From Gammaproteobacteria bacterium (GTDB lineage Bacteria; Pseudomonadota; Gammaproteobacteria; Pseudomonadales; Azotimanducaceae): a stretch of DNA of 64,000 nt. Under the pieces are notes generated by a model. The model searched no databases. It saw nothing but the letters and a program-made list of their open reading frames with translations, and was not told where the DNA came from. A program made the translations under genes and the position numbers. Shown in pieces: positions 8,515-18,528 of this stretch (position 1 is the first letter of the stretch; every line of letters begins with the position of its first letter). The stretch spans positions 62,001 through 126,000 of the forward strand of contig JAPOVV010000077.1 in NCBI GenBank assembly GCA_026707945.1. Reading direction: 5' to 3'.

Positions 8515-10464
8515 TCAGCCACCAACCGTCCCCGTTCGTCCAGCTTGGCCGGCGGTCTCTGCACTGATGAATCTCCGATACGCCCCGTCGGTACGCGCCA
8601 TCAACATGCCATGCGTCCCGATCTCTCCGAGGTCGCCGTCACGCAGATAGGCCACGATATCCGCACGACGTATCGTCGAAAGCCGGTGTGTGATAAGGAA
8701 GATGCAGCGCTCACTTCCCCATGCCTTCAGGTTGTCCAGCACGCGTAGTTCGGTCTCTGCGTCGAGAGCTGCCGTCGGCTCGTCGAGAATAAGGATCGGC
8801 GCGTCCTTGATGACCGCGCGCGCGATCACGATGCGTTGACGCTGCCCACTCGAAAGCTTGGTGGCGCGTTCGCCTAAGGGCGTGTCGTAGCCGTTCGGGA
8901 GCGCTTCGATAAATTCGTTGGCGCACGCCACCTCCGCGGCCTCGATGGCTGCGGCGCGCGTCGCACCGGGAACCGCGTAGCGGATGTTCTCCAGCACCGT
9001 GTCCGAAAACAAAATGTTCTCCTGCGTGGCGAGCGCAATCTGCGAACGTAGCGAGTCGATCTGCAGCCTCCGCAAGTCACTGCCATCGATCTCGATCGTA
9101 CCCGTGTCTGGATCCGCCAATCGCAGCAAGAGCGACATCATGGTCGACTTGCCGCTCCCGGTTGGACCCACGATGGCAGTGACGGTACCCGGTCGCGCCT
9201 CAAGATCGATGCCAGTCAGCACCGGTCGCCCTGGCAGGTAGCCAAAACTTACGTCACGAAATCGCACGGCATCTCGAAGCGGTGGCATCGGTATCGCTTC
9301 AGGCGCGTCCTCGATATCTGGTTCGAGGTCAAGGACCTCGAACACCCTTCCAAGTCCCACCGCCATATCCTGAGCTCGTCCCCAAAGGGAGATCAAAGCG
9401 TTCACCGACCCGAGGCCGTCACCGATGCGCGCTGTAGCGGCGCTGAACGAGCCGAGATTCCACACGGCAAAACCAAAACCGAGCAGGATGTTGCGTGCGA
9501 ACGTCGGCGCTTCCGCGTTCGACCACATAGCAGCCGTGGACTGGGTAGCGAGTACCGCCAAGCCGATCACGACGAACGCCAAGATGCCAAGTACGGTGAG
9601 CATGCTCCGCGACCGGAATGCAGCCTCGAAGGCACCAAGCGAGTAATCTCTGAACGACCGTTCACGTAATGCTTCGCTGCGCGTCGCCTTGACGACGCGA
9701 ACACCGAGTACGCTCTCCTGGATCCACGACGTCAGCAGGCTGTTGCGTTCACGTGCAGTTCGAAAAGCACGCCGTAGCGGCGACGAGAAGAAGCGCCCCA
9801 ATAACAGGACAGGCAACGTTGCCGCAGCGAGAATGCCGGCAAGGCTCGGATCGAACGCAGCCACGATGGCAACAGCGAACAGGAAACGACCGGCGAACAT
9901 TAACGGCTCAAGGAAGATCGCGCGGATGATCTCCGTCACCATCGCGCTGTCCTGGTAGACGCGGTAGATCGCATCCCCAGTCCGTGCTTTAGCGTGATAG
10001 GTCAGCGACTGCGCCTGCAGGCGATCGATCAACGACACACGCATGCGCTGGTTGATACCCTGGAAAATCCACACACTGTAGTAGTAGAGCGCGATAGCCC
10101 CACCAGCCGCTACAACTACGAGCGGGGTCGACGTCACAATGACCAGCCATCGCAACGAACGACGAGCGTCCGGAGCAAGCTCCTCAACATCGACATAGAC
10201 AGCCGGGTCCAATCCGTAGATCGACACATGCAGTTGACCGAGTGGTTTACCGCCGACGATGGCGCCGTTCATCAGCGCCGTGATGATGAACAGAAGCGCG
10301 GCGCTGAACAACGCGATGGCCACCGAAACAAGCACGAAGATGACCAGGTGACGCAGCGCTGGCCGAATGAACGGCCAAGTGCGCAGGAAGATATGGACGA
10401 CGCGTCGGAAGTTGAGGTCATCGTGTTCGTGGAACAGAGTTTCTGTTCCAATGGCTTGGTTCAC
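8515..10464 (-). CDS. ABC exporter subunit (membrane domain plus ATPase)
   Basis: This 649-residue half-transporter is the first gene of the exporter pair. It has six predicted membrane helices, the first at about residues 35-60 and a long periplasmic loop after it. The ATPase domain has Walker A GPTGSGKST (near 430), signature LSSGQRQR (near 537) and Walker B ILILDEPTAALD. Both ATP sites of the pair look catalytically complete, unlike many bacterial heterodimers with one degenerate site. Translation starts at a GTG. One 60-base sample is 65% G+C, higher than the sugar importer genes upstream. The transported substrate cannot be inferred. Confidence 0.9.
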   Translation of the reverse strand: MNQAIGTETLFHEHDDLNFRRVVHIFLRTWPFIRPALRHLVIFVLVSVAIALFSAALLFIITALMNGAIVGGKPLGQLHVSIYGLDPAVYVDVEELAPDARRSLRWLVIVTSTPLVVVAAGGAIALYYYSVWIFQGINQRMRVSLIDRLQAQSLTYHAKARTGDAIYRVYQDSAMVTEIIRAIFLEPLMFAGRFLFAVAIVAAFDPSLAGILAAATLPVLLLGRFFSSPLRRAFRTARERNSLLTSWIQESVLGVRVVKATRSEALRERSFRDYSLGAFEAAFRSRSMLTVLGILAFVVIGLAVLATQSTAAMWSNAEAPTFARNILLGFGFAVWNLGSFSAATARIGDGLGSVNALISLWGRAQDMAVGLGRVFEVLDLEPDIEDAPEAIPMPPLRDAVRFRDVSFGYLPGRPVLTGIDLEARPGTVTAIVGPTGSGKSTMMSLLLRLADPDTGTIEIDGSDLRRLQIDSLRSQIALATQENILFSDTVLENIRYAVPGATRAAAIEAAEVACANEFIEALPNGYDTPLGERATKLSSGQRQRIVIARAVIKDAPILILDEPTAALDAETELRVLDNLKAWGSERCIFLITHRLSTIRRADIVAYLRDGDLGEIGTHGMLMARTDGAYRRFISAETAGQAGRTGTVGG

Positions 10465-10576
10465 GCGACAGGCTCGCTAGCAGATTCCGTCAAGGACTGG
10501 ATTTCCACCTTTCGTTAGTCAACTCCGCCATCGCTTCGACTCACTCGTCGAGAATTCTCACCATACCACCTCTCCG

Positions 10577-11521
10577 CTACGAGGCACGCCACCTATCTAG
10601 TATGACGGCGAGGATGATCACCGCGCCGGTAATTACCCGCTTCGTCGGTTCTGTAATTCCAATTTGTGCTAAACCGATCTGGAGCACAGAGACGATTAAT
10701 ACACCGACGAAAGCGCCAACGACGGATCCTCGCCCACCCATGAGGCTCGTACCGCCAATCACCGCCGCTGCGATCGCAGACAGTTCCAGACCGATACCCG
10801 CATTGGGGTCTGCGGAACCTAGGTAGGCGGCATTCATCAAACCGCCCAGTCCCGCTAAAAGACCCGAGAGCACCAATACCGTGCACCGGACTCGTCTCGG
10901 ATCGATACCAGCAACTTCAGCCGCGCTTTCGTTACTACCGACAGCGACAATCTGGCGCCCGAAAATCGTGGACCTCAGAAGGAACTCGAACACGACGACT
11001 AGTGTCAACGCTACGAGTATCGAAGCGGAAATTCCACTTCCTGCCCAAGGGACGGCGAAAGACTGAATCTTCGCGCCAAGATAGACCGTCTGCGAATCGG
11101 TGACGATATACGCGAGACCTCTCGAGACCTCCAACATCCCCAAGGTAACGATGAAAATCGGCAATCTCAGATACGCACCAAGGCTCCCGTTTGCGAAGCC
11201 GACCAACGCACCCGTTAAGATACCAAGGCACGCCGCAATCGGAAGCGGCAGACCCAAAATAGCGATTCCCGCGCCGATTACACCTGCGCTCAGCGCGACA
11301 ACAGACCCAACCGACAAGTCGATTCCCCCACTGATAAGAACGAGCGTCATGCCGATCGATACCACTGTGAGCGCTGGTAATTGGTTCAGAAGTGTCGATA
11401 GCGTCGTCAGAGAGAGAAAACTCTCGGAGATCAGACTAAAGAAAACCACGATCGCGAGCAACGAAACGAAGATAAGGTTCTCTTCGAGGATTCGTGAAAC
11501 TCGGCCGACTACTTCGTTCAC
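10577..11521 (-). CDS. Sugar ABC transporter permease (RbsC-like)
   Basis: This 314-residue permease belongs to the BPD_transp_2 family (RbsC, XylH, MglC). It has eight to ten hydrophobic segments and the family signature ISGGIDLSVGSVVALSAGV near residues 63-81. The C-terminus carries IAAAVIGGTSLMGGRGSV, also diagnostic. It starts at a GTG 24 bases after the ATPase gene and is the last gene of a four-gene minus-strand operon (ribohydrolase, binding protein, ATPase, permease). It forms the membrane channel for a pentose, hexose, autoinducer or nucleoside-type substrate. A single permease gene implies a homodimer, as in ribose systems. Confidence 0.92.
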   Translation of the reverse strand: MNEVVGRVSRILEENLIFVSLLAIVVFFSLISESFLSLTTLSTLLNQLPALTVVSIGMTLVLISGGIDLSVGSVVALSAGVIGAGIAILGLPLPIAACLGILTGALVGFANGSLGAYLRLPIFIVTLGMLEVSRGLAYIVTDSQTVYLGAKIQSFAVPWAGSGISASILVALTLVVVFEFLLRSTIFGRQIVAVGSNESAAEVAGIDPRRVRCTVLVLSGLLAGLGGLMNAAYLGSADPNAGIGLELSAIAAAVIGGTSLMGGRGSVVGAFVGVLIVSVLQIGLAQIGITEPTKRVITGAVIILAVILDRWRAS

Positions 11522-11545
11522 GTGATTTTTCAGTCCGAACGCTAT

Positions 11546-13096
11546 CTACAGGATAGAAACTGACGAAGGTTCAATGTCCCTGTCGTATTCACTAAACGCG
11601 GCTGCGAGGATTTTTTGCTGGCTCCAATCGCGTCGATGGAACTCGCCTACGAGTTTTCGGTTCGATAGGACAAGGATTCTGTCGCACAGACTCTGCAATT
11701 CCTCCAACTCGCTGGATACGGCGATTACAGTAACTCCAGAATCTCGCAGCCGTACGAGCTCCGCGTGGATCGCGAGTTTCGCGGTTACGTCCACGCCTCG
11801 AGTGGGTTCATCAAGCAGCAGTAGCTGCGACCCGCAGTGCAGCCAACGAGCCAACATGGATTTCTGCTGGTTTCCCCCGCTAAGTTCACGCATTTTTTGA
11901 TGGATGCCGTGGCTCCGTACACGTAGTGCGCGAGTTAACCGTGCGACCGCACTCGTCTCTTTGCTGTGAACTAATCTCCCGCTTCGATCCGAGATTTGTC
12001 CTAATCCAGCGATGGTCACATTAAACGCTAGTGCTTGATCTCTGAAGATGCCGTCCTTTGATCGGTCTTCTGTAACCATACCGATTCCACATCTAATGGA
12101 TTGCCAGGGACTTCGTGTTTCGGCCGTCCCGTCTTTGTCGTGTATCTTGACACTCCCAGCAACCCGCTTGTCTAATCCAAAAACTGCGTTCAGAAGTTCT
12201 GTTCGGCCCGATCCAGCGAGCCCTGCGATCCCCAGAATCTCTCCTCGCCGACAGTTGAAGCTGATGGCGTACGGAAGATTAGAAGTTCTCAAGCCCTCAA
12301 CAGTAAGATGTAGTGGAGCGGGACTCACACTCGACCGTGGTGTTGCTTCGAAATCCGCATCCGCACCCGCCATTTCATGGATCAGTCTCTGCTCGGACAA
12401 CTCACCACAATCCGCTGTCAATCGAACTTGCCCATCACGCAGTACCGACGCTCGGTCGCATACACTGAGAACATCCCGCAAGCGATGGGAGATGTAGATC
12501 ACAGTAGCACCATCGCTCGCTTTATCGCGCAGGATCCTATGCAGTACTTCCGCCTGCGGAGCGGTTAGTGCGGAGGTCGGTTCGTCCAGTATCAGTAGCT
12601 TCGCTTCGGTTGCGAAGGTCTTTGCGATCTCCACGAGTTGCTTTTCAGCGAGGCTCAACAGACCGACCAGCGTGCGCGGGGTCAAATGTTCAAGACCGAC
12701 TAAATCCAGGAGTTTCAGCGCGCGCTCTTCTGCGAATTTACGCCTGATCCGAGCCAATGACGAGGTCGACGTCTGAAGCAGGATGTTCTCTGCGACTGAC
12801 AGATCGTCTACGAGACTTAACTCTTGGGCACAAATGGCAACACCCGCTCCAAGCGAATCCGCCGCATTTATTGGCCGGTAAGGTTTCCCGTCCAAGCGTA
12901 ACGACCCCGAATCAGCGCGCTCAAGACCCACGAAAATCTTCGCTAGCGTAGATTTGCCGGCGCCATTCTCTCCGACCAGTCCATGGATATGGCCGCTGGA
13001 AATCTCTAGGTCGACATCCCGGAGTACGGGCGACGCGAACGATTTACAGATCCCCTGCGCTGCAAACCTCGGACGCGGCCGTGTATCGCTAGTCAT
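11546..13096 (-). CDS. Sugar ABC transporter ATPase (RbsA-like, two ATPase domains)
   Basis: This 516-residue protein contains two fused ABC ATPase domains, as in RbsA/MglA. The first has Walker A GENGAGKST (near residue 42), LSLAEKQLVEIAK as signature region and ILDEPTSAL as Walker B. The second has the degenerate Walker A GLAGSGRTE typical of the family, a good signature LSGGNQQK and LLLDEPTRGVD. It powers the importer together with the adjacent permease and binding protein. Spacing to its neighbours is 21 and 24 bases. The specific sugar cannot be told from the ATPase. Confidence 0.93.
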   Translation of the reverse strand: MTSDTRPRPRFAAQGICKSFASPVLRDVDLEISSGHIHGLVGENGAGKSTLAKIFVGLERADSGSLRLDGKPYRPINAADSLGAGVAICAQELSLVDDLSVAENILLQTSTSSLARIRRKFAEERALKLLDLVGLEHLTPRTLVGLLSLAEKQLVEIAKTFATEAKLLILDEPTSALTAPQAEVLHRILRDKASDGATVIYISHRLRDVLSVCDRASVLRDGQVRLTADCGELSEQRLIHEMAGADADFEATPRSSVSPAPLHLTVEGLRTSNLPYAISFNCRRGEILGIAGLAGSGRTELLNAVFGLDKRVAGSVKIHDKDGTAETRSPWQSIRCGIGMVTEDRSKDGIFRDQALAFNVTIAGLGQISDRSGRLVHSKETSAVARLTRALRVRSHGIHQKMRELSGGNQQKSMLARWLHCGSQLLLLDEPTRGVDVTAKLAIHAELVRLRDSGVTVIAVSSELEELQSLCDRILVLSNRKLVGEFHRRDWSQQKILAAAFSEYDRDIEPSSVSIL

Positions 13097-13117
13097 CTGG
13101 TCCAGGGAATCGGACAG

Positions 13118-14125
13118 TCACTGCGCGGTCGATTGTGTGTCCGGATCCTCAATGTCGGCTCGTGAAATTGTCACGAGCGGAGTTTCGCGGTCTACGAGTT
13201 CCGACTGCCCTTTGATCATTTCAAGGGCTAGCTCGATACCGTTCACGGCAAATTGGTCGCCATACTGCTCAACAGTGGCGAGAACTCTTCCATCAAGTAT
13301 TAGTGGATGAACCGCCGAGATATTGTCGAAACCAACGATCGAGACGTCGTGGTCCAAATCGGCAAAGGACACCGCGGAAGCAGCACCCAATGCCATGTTG
13401 TCGTTGGCAGCTAGAATCAACTGCACATCGGGATGACGAACGAGAATCGCCGCTGTCACCTCGGCCGCTTTAGTTTGGTCCCAAGCCGCACTTTGTTTCG
13501 AAACTACGTTAGCCCCGTTCGCCGCGACCGCGTCTTCGAAGCCCATCCGCCGATCGATTGCGTTCTGGGCAGTCGTAACCCCTTCTAGGATCACGACATT
13601 TGCGGCTTCAGGAAGTTGCCGCAGGGCGAAATCAGCGGCTTCCCTCGCACCTTTACGATTGTTGGGACCGATGAACGGAATCACCAAGTCATATTCGGCC
13701 AATACTTCGCGATCCAGACGATTGTCGATATTCACAACGTGAATGCCTTTTTCCCTCGCCCGGGCAAGGGCTGGAACCAAAGCCTTCGAGTCGGCGGGAG
13801 CAATCACGATTGCATTGACGCCGACGCCAATCATCTGATCCACAAGGGCAACTTGCTGCGCAAGATCGCTCTCATTCTTGATCCCGTTTACGATAAGTTC
13901 ATAAGTGTCTTGATGCTGTTCCTGATGATCTTCAGCCGCTGATGCCATGGTCACAAAGAACTCGTTAGCAAGTGATTTCATAATGAGTGCAACCTGAGGT
14001 TTCACATCCTCGCTGCGACCTTGGTCACCTTCTTTTGAACCACAACCAGCGATGACCAGTAGACCCATCGCCAATACGACCAGAACTAATTGCAGTCCGA
14101 TATCTCGGATTCGCAACCTTTTCAT
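13118..14125 (-). CDS. Sugar-binding lipoprotein of ABC importer (RbsB-like)
   Basis: The ATG at 14125 is chosen because GAAGGGG lies just upstream and a signal peptide starts there (MKRLRIRDIG, hydrophobic core, then LLVIAGC as lipobox). The upstream candidate at 14161 adds 12 unlikely residues. The mature protein is a periplasmic-binding-protein-4 type (RbsB, LacI-related) with two Rossmann-like lobes: VNGIKNESDLAQQVALVDQM and IVIAPADS in the first, LAANDNMALGA and VGFDN in the second, all hallmarks. It captures the substrate in the periplasm for the permease and ATPase downstream. The lipid anchor is unusual for a Gram-negative RbsB but common in some lineages. Confidence 0.92.
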   Translation of the reverse strand: MKRLRIRDIGLQLVLVVLAMGLLVIAGCGSKEGDQGRSEDVKPQVALIMKSLANEFFVTMASAAEDHQEQHQDTYELIVNGIKNESDLAQQVALVDQMIGVGVNAIVIAPADSKALVPALARAREKGIHVVNIDNRLDREVLAEYDLVIPFIGPNNRKGAREAADFALRQLPEAANVVILEGVTTAQNAIDRRMGFEDAVAANGANVVSKQSAAWDQTKAAEVTAAILVRHPDVQLILAANDNMALGAASAVSFADLDHDVSIVGFDNISAVHPLILDGRVLATVEQYGDQFAVNGIELALEMIKGQSELVDRETPLVTISRADIEDPDTQSTAQ

Positions 14126-14161
14126 GGCATCCCCTTCTTCACACCTGTTCTCATTGACCAA

Positions 14162-15430
14162 TCAGGGAATCACCCACTGATCCTCGTGGACTTTTCCATT
14201 CATCTCGTTTTCGACAACGCGATCAACGATTGCCACGCCTACGGCGGCCATAGCAGGGAATGTATCGACACCATCCGGCACCGGGAATCCTGTCCGCGTT
14301 CGGTGAATGTGATATCGATCTGAGAACTCCTGTCCGAACGATTCTTCGATTCCCTGTTTGCCGTATAGAAAACCCAATAAACCGCCCCAAGTCGCCGCAG
14401 GATTGTCGGAATCCCAACCGGCCAATACGGCGATCTTCACAGTCTCCTGGTAGTCACCTTCGCCATAGAACAGGCTCACCATACTCGATGCGAAGTTAAT
14501 CCCAGATGCAACGGGGTTGCGCGGGGTTTTGTCGTAACCGTCTTTCTGTTCTACTTGATAGCGTCGATAAACATCGTCCCGCGCCTCCTCCCACGGCACG
14601 CCCGCCTCGTAACGGCTAAGTACGAAGTCGTACATTTTTGCCGTTGTCGATTCGTCCGGTAGGTAGGATCGCGCACTCTCAGCCAGTTCCTGGACCTGGT
14701 CTTTTCGTGGTGCGGTCGGATCCACTGTGGCAGCAAGCGAGTGCATGATCACGTAGAACTCTGATGCCAAAGCCGCTTCGCCACGAGCTGTCGTCCGAAT
14801 CGGCATGTGAGCGATCGCAAGCCCGATATCCGGTCGACCCGGCGCAAACAGTCCGAATATCTCCGTGGTCAGTTGTGCATCGATCATCTCGTAATGTTGG
14901 TTATTGGACGGATCGCTCGTTGTCGGCGGCACCACGCCCTCTAGCATCAAATCGTGCGCACGCTGGTTAGAAACCCACAGGAAGTTCTCTCCCCCGGGAG
15001 CACTTTTTTCGTCATATATATGTGCGAGCCAACCTTCTCGAATCTGTTCGCCCGTCAATCGCGTCGAGTCGCTGTTCGCAAGCAGGTATTGGTAGATGTA
15101 TTCAATATCCGTATCGTCGTCGGCGCCCCAGATTTCATCCGGTCCACGCCGAACCCAGTCGATCGTCTTCGGTCGACCGAGCTGGCCGCCCCAACGCCTA
15201 GACTGAACGGTCGTGCCCCAATCTGAGCGCGTATAGAACTTCCCTCTGTCCCCTTCACCACCGATCTTGTCCATTTCGGTGATGATGCCCGTCCAATTGG
15301 CGATACATTGTCCCAACCAGAAACCATGCAGTTTTTCCGCGTAATCGGTACGGGAAACGACGATCTCGTCCGCTGGGGTCATCATCGCTCCAAAGAGCAT
15401 CACAATCGTGAGAACAGAAAGTCGTCGCAT
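14162..15430 (-). CDS. Exported ADP-ribosylglycohydrolase-family protein
   Basis: Started at the ATG at 15430 the protein is 422 residues with a signal peptide (MRRLSVLTIVMLFGAMMTPA). The ADP-ribosylglycohydrolase (DraG) fold is indicated by the two metal-binding clusters, WGADDDTDIEY near the N-terminus and GWDSDNPAATWGGLLG near the C-terminus. The family removes ADP-ribose or related ribosyl groups from proteins and small molecules using two Mg ions. Export is notable because most DraG proteins are cytoplasmic. It is the first gene of an operon with an RbsBAC-like importer, so it may release a ribosyl-type product for uptake. The longer start at 15505 would overlap the divergent PhyH gene. 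Confidence 0.85.
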   Translation of the reverse strand: MRRLSVLTIVMLFGAMMTPADEIVVSRTDYAEKLHGFWLGQCIANWTGIITEMDKIGGEGDRGKFYTRSDWGTTVQSRRWGGQLGRPKTIDWVRRGPDEIWGADDDTDIEYIYQYLLANSDSTRLTGEQIREGWLAHIYDEKSAPGGENFLWVSNQRAHDLMLEGVVPPTTSDPSNNQHYEMIDAQLTTEIFGLFAPGRPDIGLAIAHMPIRTTARGEAALASEFYVIMHSLAATVDPTAPRKDQVQELAESARSYLPDESTTAKMYDFVLSRYEAGVPWEEARDDVYRRYQVEQKDGYDKTPRNPVASGINFASSMVSLFYGEGDYQETVKIAVLAGWDSDNPAATWGGLLGFLYGKQGIEESFGQEFSDRYHIHRTRTGFPVPDGVDTFPAMAAVGVAIVDRVVENEMNGKVHEDQWVIP

Positions 15431-15486
15431 GGATCGTCTCGGTTTCCGCGGTCGGAAAGCGGCAGGCAAGGTATTATCTGCGCGCG

Positions 15487-16692
15487 ATGAAAGGAGGAGA
15501 TACATTCGAGGAGCACGTAGTCAGCGTTCCCCAACCGACCTCGCATTACACGATGGTGGTCGGTGTCGACGGCCGCTTTCTCGGAATTGACAAGGACGGC
15601 GCAACCTATGTCACTGACACTGTATCAGACGATCTAATGTGGCGCCGACGAGGCGCGTCCCTCGAACATGCACGGTCGTCCGTCGTACTGAAATTAAGCA
15701 CAACTGAAGCAAACCAATGTCACGTGACCGACGACGGCACGCCGCTGGATGCAGAAGGTAATCGTGCTTCGGTTGGTGCACCGTACTCTTTCGTACAGGG
15801 ACCCGAAAAGTTACCTTCTGACTACCTGGAGCATCTCGCGACGTACGGGTGGGTATGCCTGTCCGCGATACTGCCACCAGACATTATTAATTCGCTGCAA
15901 CGGATTGCGTGTACCGACGAGTACTCCGAACGGTCCCCTGACCGCTCTCGTCGCCAAATATGCCAAGGCAGTGCCCTCGCCAAGACGGCTGTGGAGCCTA
16001 TCTCTGTGTGGCTTGCGCGCCAGTACATGCAAACCGACGATATTCGCCTCGCGCACTCCCCCGGGATTGGAGTGATGACGCCGGACGATGGTCAGCGCGT
16101 CGTACAAGGGTGGCACTCGGACTACCCCTACCATTGGGGCATCAACGCTGCCGGTAAGGTACCGACCCCAAGCGGCAGGACGGTCATGGGCGTCCAGCGG
16201 ATTGTCTGCGTCTCGGAGTTCACTAAATACCGAGGCGCAACGGCATTCAAGCTAGGTTCGCATGCTCTTGAACGAGGTCCTCCCGAGAATTGGGGGGTTG
16301 CCCGCGATGCCTATCAACCCGGTCATCGCGCGGCGAACGGTCTGCCTTATAACGGTCCTGATGCTGACGTGATCGAAGCGCCTTCGGGGAGCATGATTCT
16401 GTTCGATACCCGTACCTGGCACCGGGCAGGTATTAATCGAAGTGAGCAGAACCGAGCAGCGATCCTAATGGACATGACGCCCGCGTACATCGTGCCTTAT
16501 TCGGACACGACTGGCGACTACCGCGCCTTGGTCGAGAGCGACGCATACGAAGAGCTGAATCCGCGAGAGCGGCTTGAGTTTCAGCGTTTGATGATCCATC
16601 GTTTTCTAGGACCGGCTGGTCCACAGTCCGTGATTGGCACCGACCAAGAGTTAACAGAACGCATCCCGCTTCAACGAAGGGCTCGCTATTAG
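15487..16692 (+). CDS. Phytanoyl-CoA dioxygenase-family protein (PhyH-1)
   Basis: The C-terminal 270 residues form a PhyH-type double-stranded beta-helix of Fe(II)/2-oxoglutarate oxygenases. Iron ligands are H210 and D212 in GWHSDYPYHWG and H312 in RTWHRAGINR; the following Arg would bind 2-oxoglutarate. The first 110 residues form an extra domain without clear homology. The ATG at 15487 is 56 bases from the divergent ribohydrolase start, so the two share a promoter region. An AGGAGG sits just inside the reading frame rather than before the ATG, which leaves a little doubt about the start. Family members hydroxylate lipids, small metabolites or antibiotics; the substrate is unknown. Confidence 0.85.
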   Translation: MKGGDTFEEHVVSVPQPTSHYTMVVGVDGRFLGIDKDGATYVTDTVSDDLMWRRRGASLEHARSSVVLKLSTTEANQCHVTDDGTPLDAEGNRASVGAPYSFVQGPEKLPSDYLEHLATYGWVCLSAILPPDIINSLQRIACTDEYSERSPDRSRRQICQGSALAKTAVEPISVWLARQYMQTDDIRLAHSPGIGVMTPDDGQRVVQGWHSDYPYHWGINAAGKVPTPSGRTVMGVQRIVCVSEFTKYRGATAFKLGSHALERGPPENWGVARDAYQPGHRAANGLPYNGPDADVIEAPSGSMILFDTRTWHRAGINRSEQNRAAILMDMTPAYIVPYSDTTGDYRALVESDAYEELNPRERLEFQRLMIHRFLGPAGPQSVIGTDQELTERIPLQRRARY

Positions 16693-16897
16693 GGACGTTC
16701 CAGTACGGACCGTGAATCGCGGTTAAGGAGCGTAAATTCCACGACAGTAAATACCTCATCGCGCCTTCTGACATAGCGATGAACGCTGTTCCGTCGTGAT
16801 ATTCGTAAAAAGAATCTCGCCGATTCCATTGCCGAAGCGTTTTAGGATAGCGTGAGAGGCTTACACTTTTTCACCACAGGAGTGAGGGAGCAAGCGC

Positions 16898-18301
16898 TTG
16901 ACGATCTCTGATTTGACGCCTGATAGCCACCTTGAGCAAGTCAGTTTTTGGTTCGATTCTCTGGACCCAGTACCTGAGCCCGCGCCCGCGAGAGAACTAC
17001 CGAGAAACGTCGATGTCGTCATCGTGGGTGGCGGTTTCACCGGATTATGGACGGCGTACTACATCAAGAGCCTTCAACCCGAGCTTGATGTCATCGTTCT
17101 GGAGGCAATGACGATCGGTTTTGGTGCAAGTGGTCGTAACGGTGGCTGGTGCATGGGTATAGCAGCGGGAGTGGACGATTTGCTCGCCGATCCGTCGACA
17201 CGCGAATCCGGTGCTCGAGTCTTGCGAGCCATGATGGCTACTGTGGATGAAGTCGAGCGTGTCTGTCAGGCTGAGGACATCAATTGTCATTTCGCCAAAG
17301 GCGGAACACTCGCGATTGCACACGCTCCTTTTATGGTCAAACCACTTCGCGCTGAGGCGGACGGTTACGCTGCACACGGCTTTGCCGACTATTGCCATTG
17401 GTTACCACCCAAAGAGTCCAGAGAGCGCATCAATTGCTCACGTAATCATGGCGCGATCTACACACCTCATTGTGCAGCGATCCATCCGGCGAGACTTGTA
17501 CGAGGACTCGGCGAAGCCGTTCGTCGGCGCGAAGTCCGCGTTTTCGAATCGACGCCAGTTCTCGACATTCAGGACAAGACAGCAATCACAGCGCACGGCG
17601 CAGTTAAAGGCGACTTCGTTATTCGAGCCACCGAAGGTTATACAGACTCTCTCGCCAGCCACAGACGACGGCTAATCCCGCTTTATTCCTTAATGGTCGC
17701 GACTGAACCGCTACCTGACACCGTTTGGGACGAGATCGGTCTCCACCAACGTGAAACGTTTGACGACCGGCGTCGCGCAACGACCTACGGCCAACGCACA
17801 GTCGATGGACGTATAGCGTTTGGTGGAAACGAGAGCTACATGTTTGGCTCAAGACGCGAACCTTTCGTTACGCCCGACAACGCCCGGTTCACCACGCTGG
17901 AATCAACGCTCAAGGAAATGTTCCCGATTCTCGAGCGCTACGACATAACGCACCGCTGGGGAGGTCTTATGGGTATATCCACTAATTGGCGGCCGTACGT
18001 CCATTTCAACAGGTTCAACGGTTTCGGCGCAGTCGGAGGCTACGTAGGAGAGGGCGTAGGCGCTTCCAACTTGGCCAGTCGCATCATGGCGGATCTTCTA
18101 CTTGAACGCGATACAGACATTACTCACCTGCCATGGGTGGACGATGACCCAGATAAATGGCCTCTCGAACCGTTACGTTGGTTAGGCGGGACCGCTCTTA
18201 CTTATCTCGCAAACCAGGCGGACCGCGTCGAGTTGCAGGAAGGCAGGCGATCGTCTCTCTGGGGTTCACTCTTCAAGTTCGTCTCGAATCACGTATTCTG
18301 A
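16898..18301 (+). CDS. FAD-dependent oxidoreductase (DAO / GlpO-like)
   Basis: This 467-residue flavoprotein has an N-terminal Rossmann motif VVIVGGGFTGLWTAYYI (near residues 39-55) and the GFGASGRNGGWCMG segment seen in glycine-oxidase/gamma-glutamylputrescine-oxidase-like DAO enzymes. The C-terminus carries VGGYVGEGVGASNLASR, the second FAD contact. It probably oxidises an amine or N-methyl amino acid with release of H2O2 or electrons. TTG at 16898 is used as start: an in-frame TGA lies upstream and GGAGTGAGGGAG precedes it. The gene follows PhyH-1 on the same strand by 205 bases, and the two may act on the same class of compounds. Confidence 0.88.
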   Translation: MTISDLTPDSHLEQVSFWFDSLDPVPEPAPARELPRNVDVVIVGGGFTGLWTAYYIKSLQPELDVIVLEAMTIGFGASGRNGGWCMGIAAGVDDLLADPSTRESGARVLRAMMATVDEVERVCQAEDINCHFAKGGTLAIAHAPFMVKPLRAEADGYAAHGFADYCHWLPPKESRERINCSRNHGAIYTPHCAAIHPARLVRGLGEAVRRREVRVFESTPVLDIQDKTAITAHGAVKGDFVIRATEGYTDSLASHRRRLIPLYSLMVATEPLPDTVWDEIGLHQRETFDDRRRATTYGQRTVDGRIAFGGNESYMFGSRREPFVTPDNARFTTLESTLKEMFPILERYDITHRWGGLMGISTNWRPYVHFNRFNGFGAVGGYVGEGVGASNLASRIMADLLLERDTDITHLPWVDDDPDKWPLEPLRWLGGTALTYLANQADRVELQEGRRSSLWGSLFKFVSNHVF

Positions 18302-18528
18302 AGTTCGCCGAACCTGCGCTTCTTACTAACTCTAGTACAGAATCTCAAAAGAGGTTCAGCCACTAAATTTACTTGGCGTCTCTAGAGGGTACGAAATCTC
18401 GTAGCTCTTCGGCGATTCGCACTATTCAAAAGTTGTGTCCGCGTATCGTGGGAACCGACTGACCAAACGATTCATGCACCATACAACTGTCTAACAAATT
18501 AGAGGGAAATAGACATGAGGTAACAGAC

